The notes beneath the pieces are model-generated. The model searched no databases. It saw only the letters and a list, made by a program, of their open reading frames with translations, and was not told the origin of the DNA. The translations under genes and the position numbers were made by a program. This document shows positions 62,801-64,000 of a stretch of DNA of 64,000 bases, one piece after another. The stretch covers positions 18,087 to 82,086 of the forward strand of contig JALSQZ010000058.1 of the NCBI GenBank assembly GCA_026985055.1, in the 5' to 3' direction. How positions within the stretch are numbered: the stretch's first letter is position 1; every line of letters begins with the position of its first letter. Source of the stretch: Sedimenticola sp. (GTDB lineage: Bacteria; Pseudomonadota; Gammaproteobacteria; Chromatiales; Chromatiaceae).

Positions 62801-63634
62801 TTACTGTTGCCGGGCAACCGGCCTGCCTCGCCAATATAAAAATAGAAGGATAATCCAGGGAATCACAAATATAAGCGAAGCACTTAATGCAAAGAGCTTT
62901 TTGTTTTTTGATTGTTCTGCAACCGGATTCAAGCTACGTTGCAAAAAAACAAGAGGTACCGTGGTGTCCTGTCCCGCATAAGACTCGCTGACCAGTCGGC
63001 TTAGCGACTTGTCAGGGGAAACCAGGTTTAATGCATATCCCCCAAGTTCCGATGCCTTGATCGCACAGCCGGGTGACAAGCTTGTTTTTTCTTCAAAAAG
63101 CCAATAAGAAATGGCTCTTGAAGCAACTTTTTTGTCTATTTGTTGCCTGGAAAAACGCTTGTCAAGCAATGGAGTGACCTGTCTGCAATGATAAGTATAA
63201 CTTGCATGACCTTCATTTTTATTATATGACTTTTGTATGTTTTTACTGGACAATCCCGATAACATGGTCAAATCAGATACATCATAAAAGAGTGGCATGG
63301 TTGCCGGCTTCGCATGTTCGTCTGTGGCAACAACAACTTGTGCATCCTTGATCTGCCAATAAGACAAGCCGGTTTTAAAGGAAAAAAAAGCAAGAATGGC
63401 GAGCGGAACAATCAAAAACATTACAAAGAAATAATAGGGTGAGTCTTCATCCTGACAGCTGCGTTTCTTCCCCGCTTTATTCATAAAATACATGGAAATA
63501 AGTGCTACCAAGATGGTAATCAAGCTCGCTTTCAAAAAACTTAAATCCAAATTCGATCGCAAAAAAATACCGGCTACTACCGCAACAAGGCAGGCCGCAT
63601 AAAAAATAAAAATATTTGCGATGCAATTTCTCAT
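62801..63634 (-). CDS. Hypothetical membrane protein, 278 residues, A+T-rich
   Basis: I do not recognise this protein. It has two N-terminal helices (NIFIFYAACLVAVVAGIFL and ASLITILVALISMYFM), a third (FFVMFLIVPLAILAFFSF) and one near the C terminus (LFALSASLIFVIPWIILLFLYW). The large loop between helices 3 and 4 (about 110-235) has four Cys or so and conserved-looking DVSDLTMLSGLSSKN; it would be periplasmic. Base composition is clearly more A+T-rich than the rest of the window, with AAA and TTT codons frequent, which suggests recent transfer. The ATG at 63634 fits just downstream of a long palindrome. Confidence 0.68.
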   Translation of the reverse strand: MRNCIANIFIFYAACLVAVVAGIFLRSNLDLSFLKASLITILVALISMYFMNKAGKKRSCQDEDSPYYFFVMFLIVPLAILAFFSFKTGLSYWQIKDAQVVVATDEHAKPATMPLFYDVSDLTMLSGLSSKNIQKSYNKNEGHASYTYHCRQVTPLLDKRFSRQQIDKKVASRAISYWLFEEKTSLSPGCAIKASELGGYALNLVSPDKSLSRLVSESYAGQDTTVPLVFLQRSLNPVAEQSKNKKLFALSASLIFVIPWIILLFLYWRGRPVARQQ

Positions 63635-63673
63635 ATTAGAAGCTCTGATTAAATCGTGAACGAGGTGCCTTGG

Positions 63674-63708
63674 CAGGCTGTCGAAAAACATGGTTTTTCG
63701 ACAGCCTG
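63674..63708. repeat. Dispersed palindromic repeat, copy 2 (16-bp perfect stem)
   Basis: CAGGCTGTCGAAAAAC (63674-63689), loop ATG, GTTTTTCGACAGCCTG (63693-63708): a perfect palindrome, continued by TGTGCGGCATGG. The flank and half of the stem match 21679-21725. It lies 40 bases upstream of the 63634 gene start and could be an attenuator, a terminator or a mobile REP-like unit. Confidence 0.75.
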
Positions 63709-63770
63709 TGTGCGGCATGGGGTTATACCGCCATTCCACTGTAGGGGATCTAGAAAAACGCCTTTCATGG

Positions 63771-63867
63771 AATTTTTCTCGTCGCAAAGAGAAAATGTGA
63801 ATTCCTCTTTGCCTACATTTTCAATCATTTGTGGTCTCCCTCGGGCATCTCGATTTTTCGAGATACC
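63771..63867 (-). repeat. Dispersed two-hairpin repeat, copy 2
   Basis: On the minus strand: hairpin 1 GGGTATCTCGA (63867-63857) with TCGAGATGCCC (63853-63843), then AATGATTGAAAATGTAGG, then hairpin 2 GCAAAGAG with CTCTTTGC. The order, the TGATTGAAAATGT core and the ATCTCGAAAAATCG loop match 5491-5577, while stem bases differ and still pair. It has no coding content. Confidence 0.65.
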
Positions 63868-63898
63868 CTGAGTTGGATACCAACCATTGATGAACTAG

Positions 63899-64000
63899 CC
63901 CGCATATTTCACCAGAACGCGCAAAATGTGGCTCTTCTCCGCTTTATTGAGTGAAAAAGGACACCAAATGCCCATGTAAGCTGTTGATAGTATGAGGTCT
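63899..64000 (+). mobile_element. Probable left end of an insertion element running off the window
   Basis: CCCGCATATTTCACCAGAAC (63899-63918) followed by GCG matches the MITE left end at 61509 at 21 of 23 positions and is also preceded by CTA-N (CTAG here, CTAA there). The next bases (GCAAAATGTGG against GAAAAATGTGG) stay similar, then diverge. No transposase frame begins before the window ends. Flanks on the far side are needed to prove an IS. Confidence 0.45.

Noticed and set aside
63656..63871. Plus-strand open frame across the repeats near the window end
   Set aside because: It is composed of the palindrome and the two-hairpin repeat; no coding features.
1..64000. CRISPR arrays, tRNA/rRNA genes, toxin-antitoxin, restriction or other classical defence systems, prophage
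   Set aside because: No regularly spaced repeats, T-loop-like motifs or signature proteins were seen in any intergenic region or coding frame.

Overview
The window is about 58-60% G+C and looks like the chromosome of a free-living gammaproteobacterium. Four blocks have typical gammaproteobacterial gene order: rpe-gph-trpE-trpG-trpD-trpC-crp with a divergent OsmC/yhfA gene, prmA-dusB-fis-purH-purD, hemC-hemD-hemX-hemY, and apaG-apaH. A respiratory profile (cytochrome bd oxidase with CydDC, a class II cytochrome c, an orphan hydrogenase-large-subunit-like protein) would suit a Chromatiales/Thiotrichales-type lineage. That placement is inference; the sequence does not name the species. Genes are tightly packed, often with 4-bp ATGA-type overlaps.

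Layout. 1-5.4 kb: end of thyA, a 44-residue acidic ORF, folA, a fructosamine-kinase/lipoprotein pair, and priA with two DnaA boxes in its leader. 5.6-8.8 kb: a membrane protein, argS and a SPOR protein. 8.9-12.3 kb: a FIST sensor overlapping a PAS-PAS-GGDEF-EAL enzyme. 12.4-20.4 kb: rpe-gph, a cytochrome c, the trp genes (with a Cys-rich GDCCVxC protein inserted), crp, yhfA and a VOC protein. 20.4-21.7 kb: apaGH. 21.8-31.6 kb: a secreted S9 peptidase divergent from a TonB-dependent receptor, followed by a six-gene TonB energy-transduction operon (DUF3450, TtpC-like, ExbB, ExbD, TonB, TPR). 31.7-34.7 kb: an MBOAT acyltransferase with an AlgJ/AlgX-like partner. 34.7-43.8 kb: an oxidoreductase, a DNA glycosylase, a PhnA-like protein, then the prmA-DUF3426-dusB-fis-purH-purD-vanZ operon and a thioredoxin. 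44.1-50.7 kb: hemCD, an embedded dicarboxylate/amino-acid symporter, hemXY and a HupK-like protein. 50.7-59.7 kb: glutathione reductase, a peroxiredoxin-glutaredoxin fusion and cydABX-cydDC. 60-61.5 kb: selO. 61.5-64 kb: a more A+T-rich accessory end with MITE/IS-like ends, dispersed hairpin repeats and two poorly characterised membrane proteins.

How the parts fit. The S9 peptidase, receptor and TonB operon read as one peptide or siderophore scavenging module. gor, Prx-Grx, cydDC (a thiol/heme-related exporter), cytochrome bd and SelO form a redox-defence and microaerobic neighbourhood. hemCDXY upstream supplies tetrapyrrole for the same oxidases.

No CRISPR array, tRNA, rRNA, phage or classical defence system was seen. 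The least explained items are non-coding: a dispersed two-hairpin element whose stems differ by compensating changes, a long perfect palindrome with a diverged second copy, and a 267-bp terminal-inverted-repeat element with a 4-bp target duplication just after selO. Among proteins, the HupK-like protein at the end of the heme operon and the Cys-rich protein inside the trp operon are the best candidates for undescribed biology.
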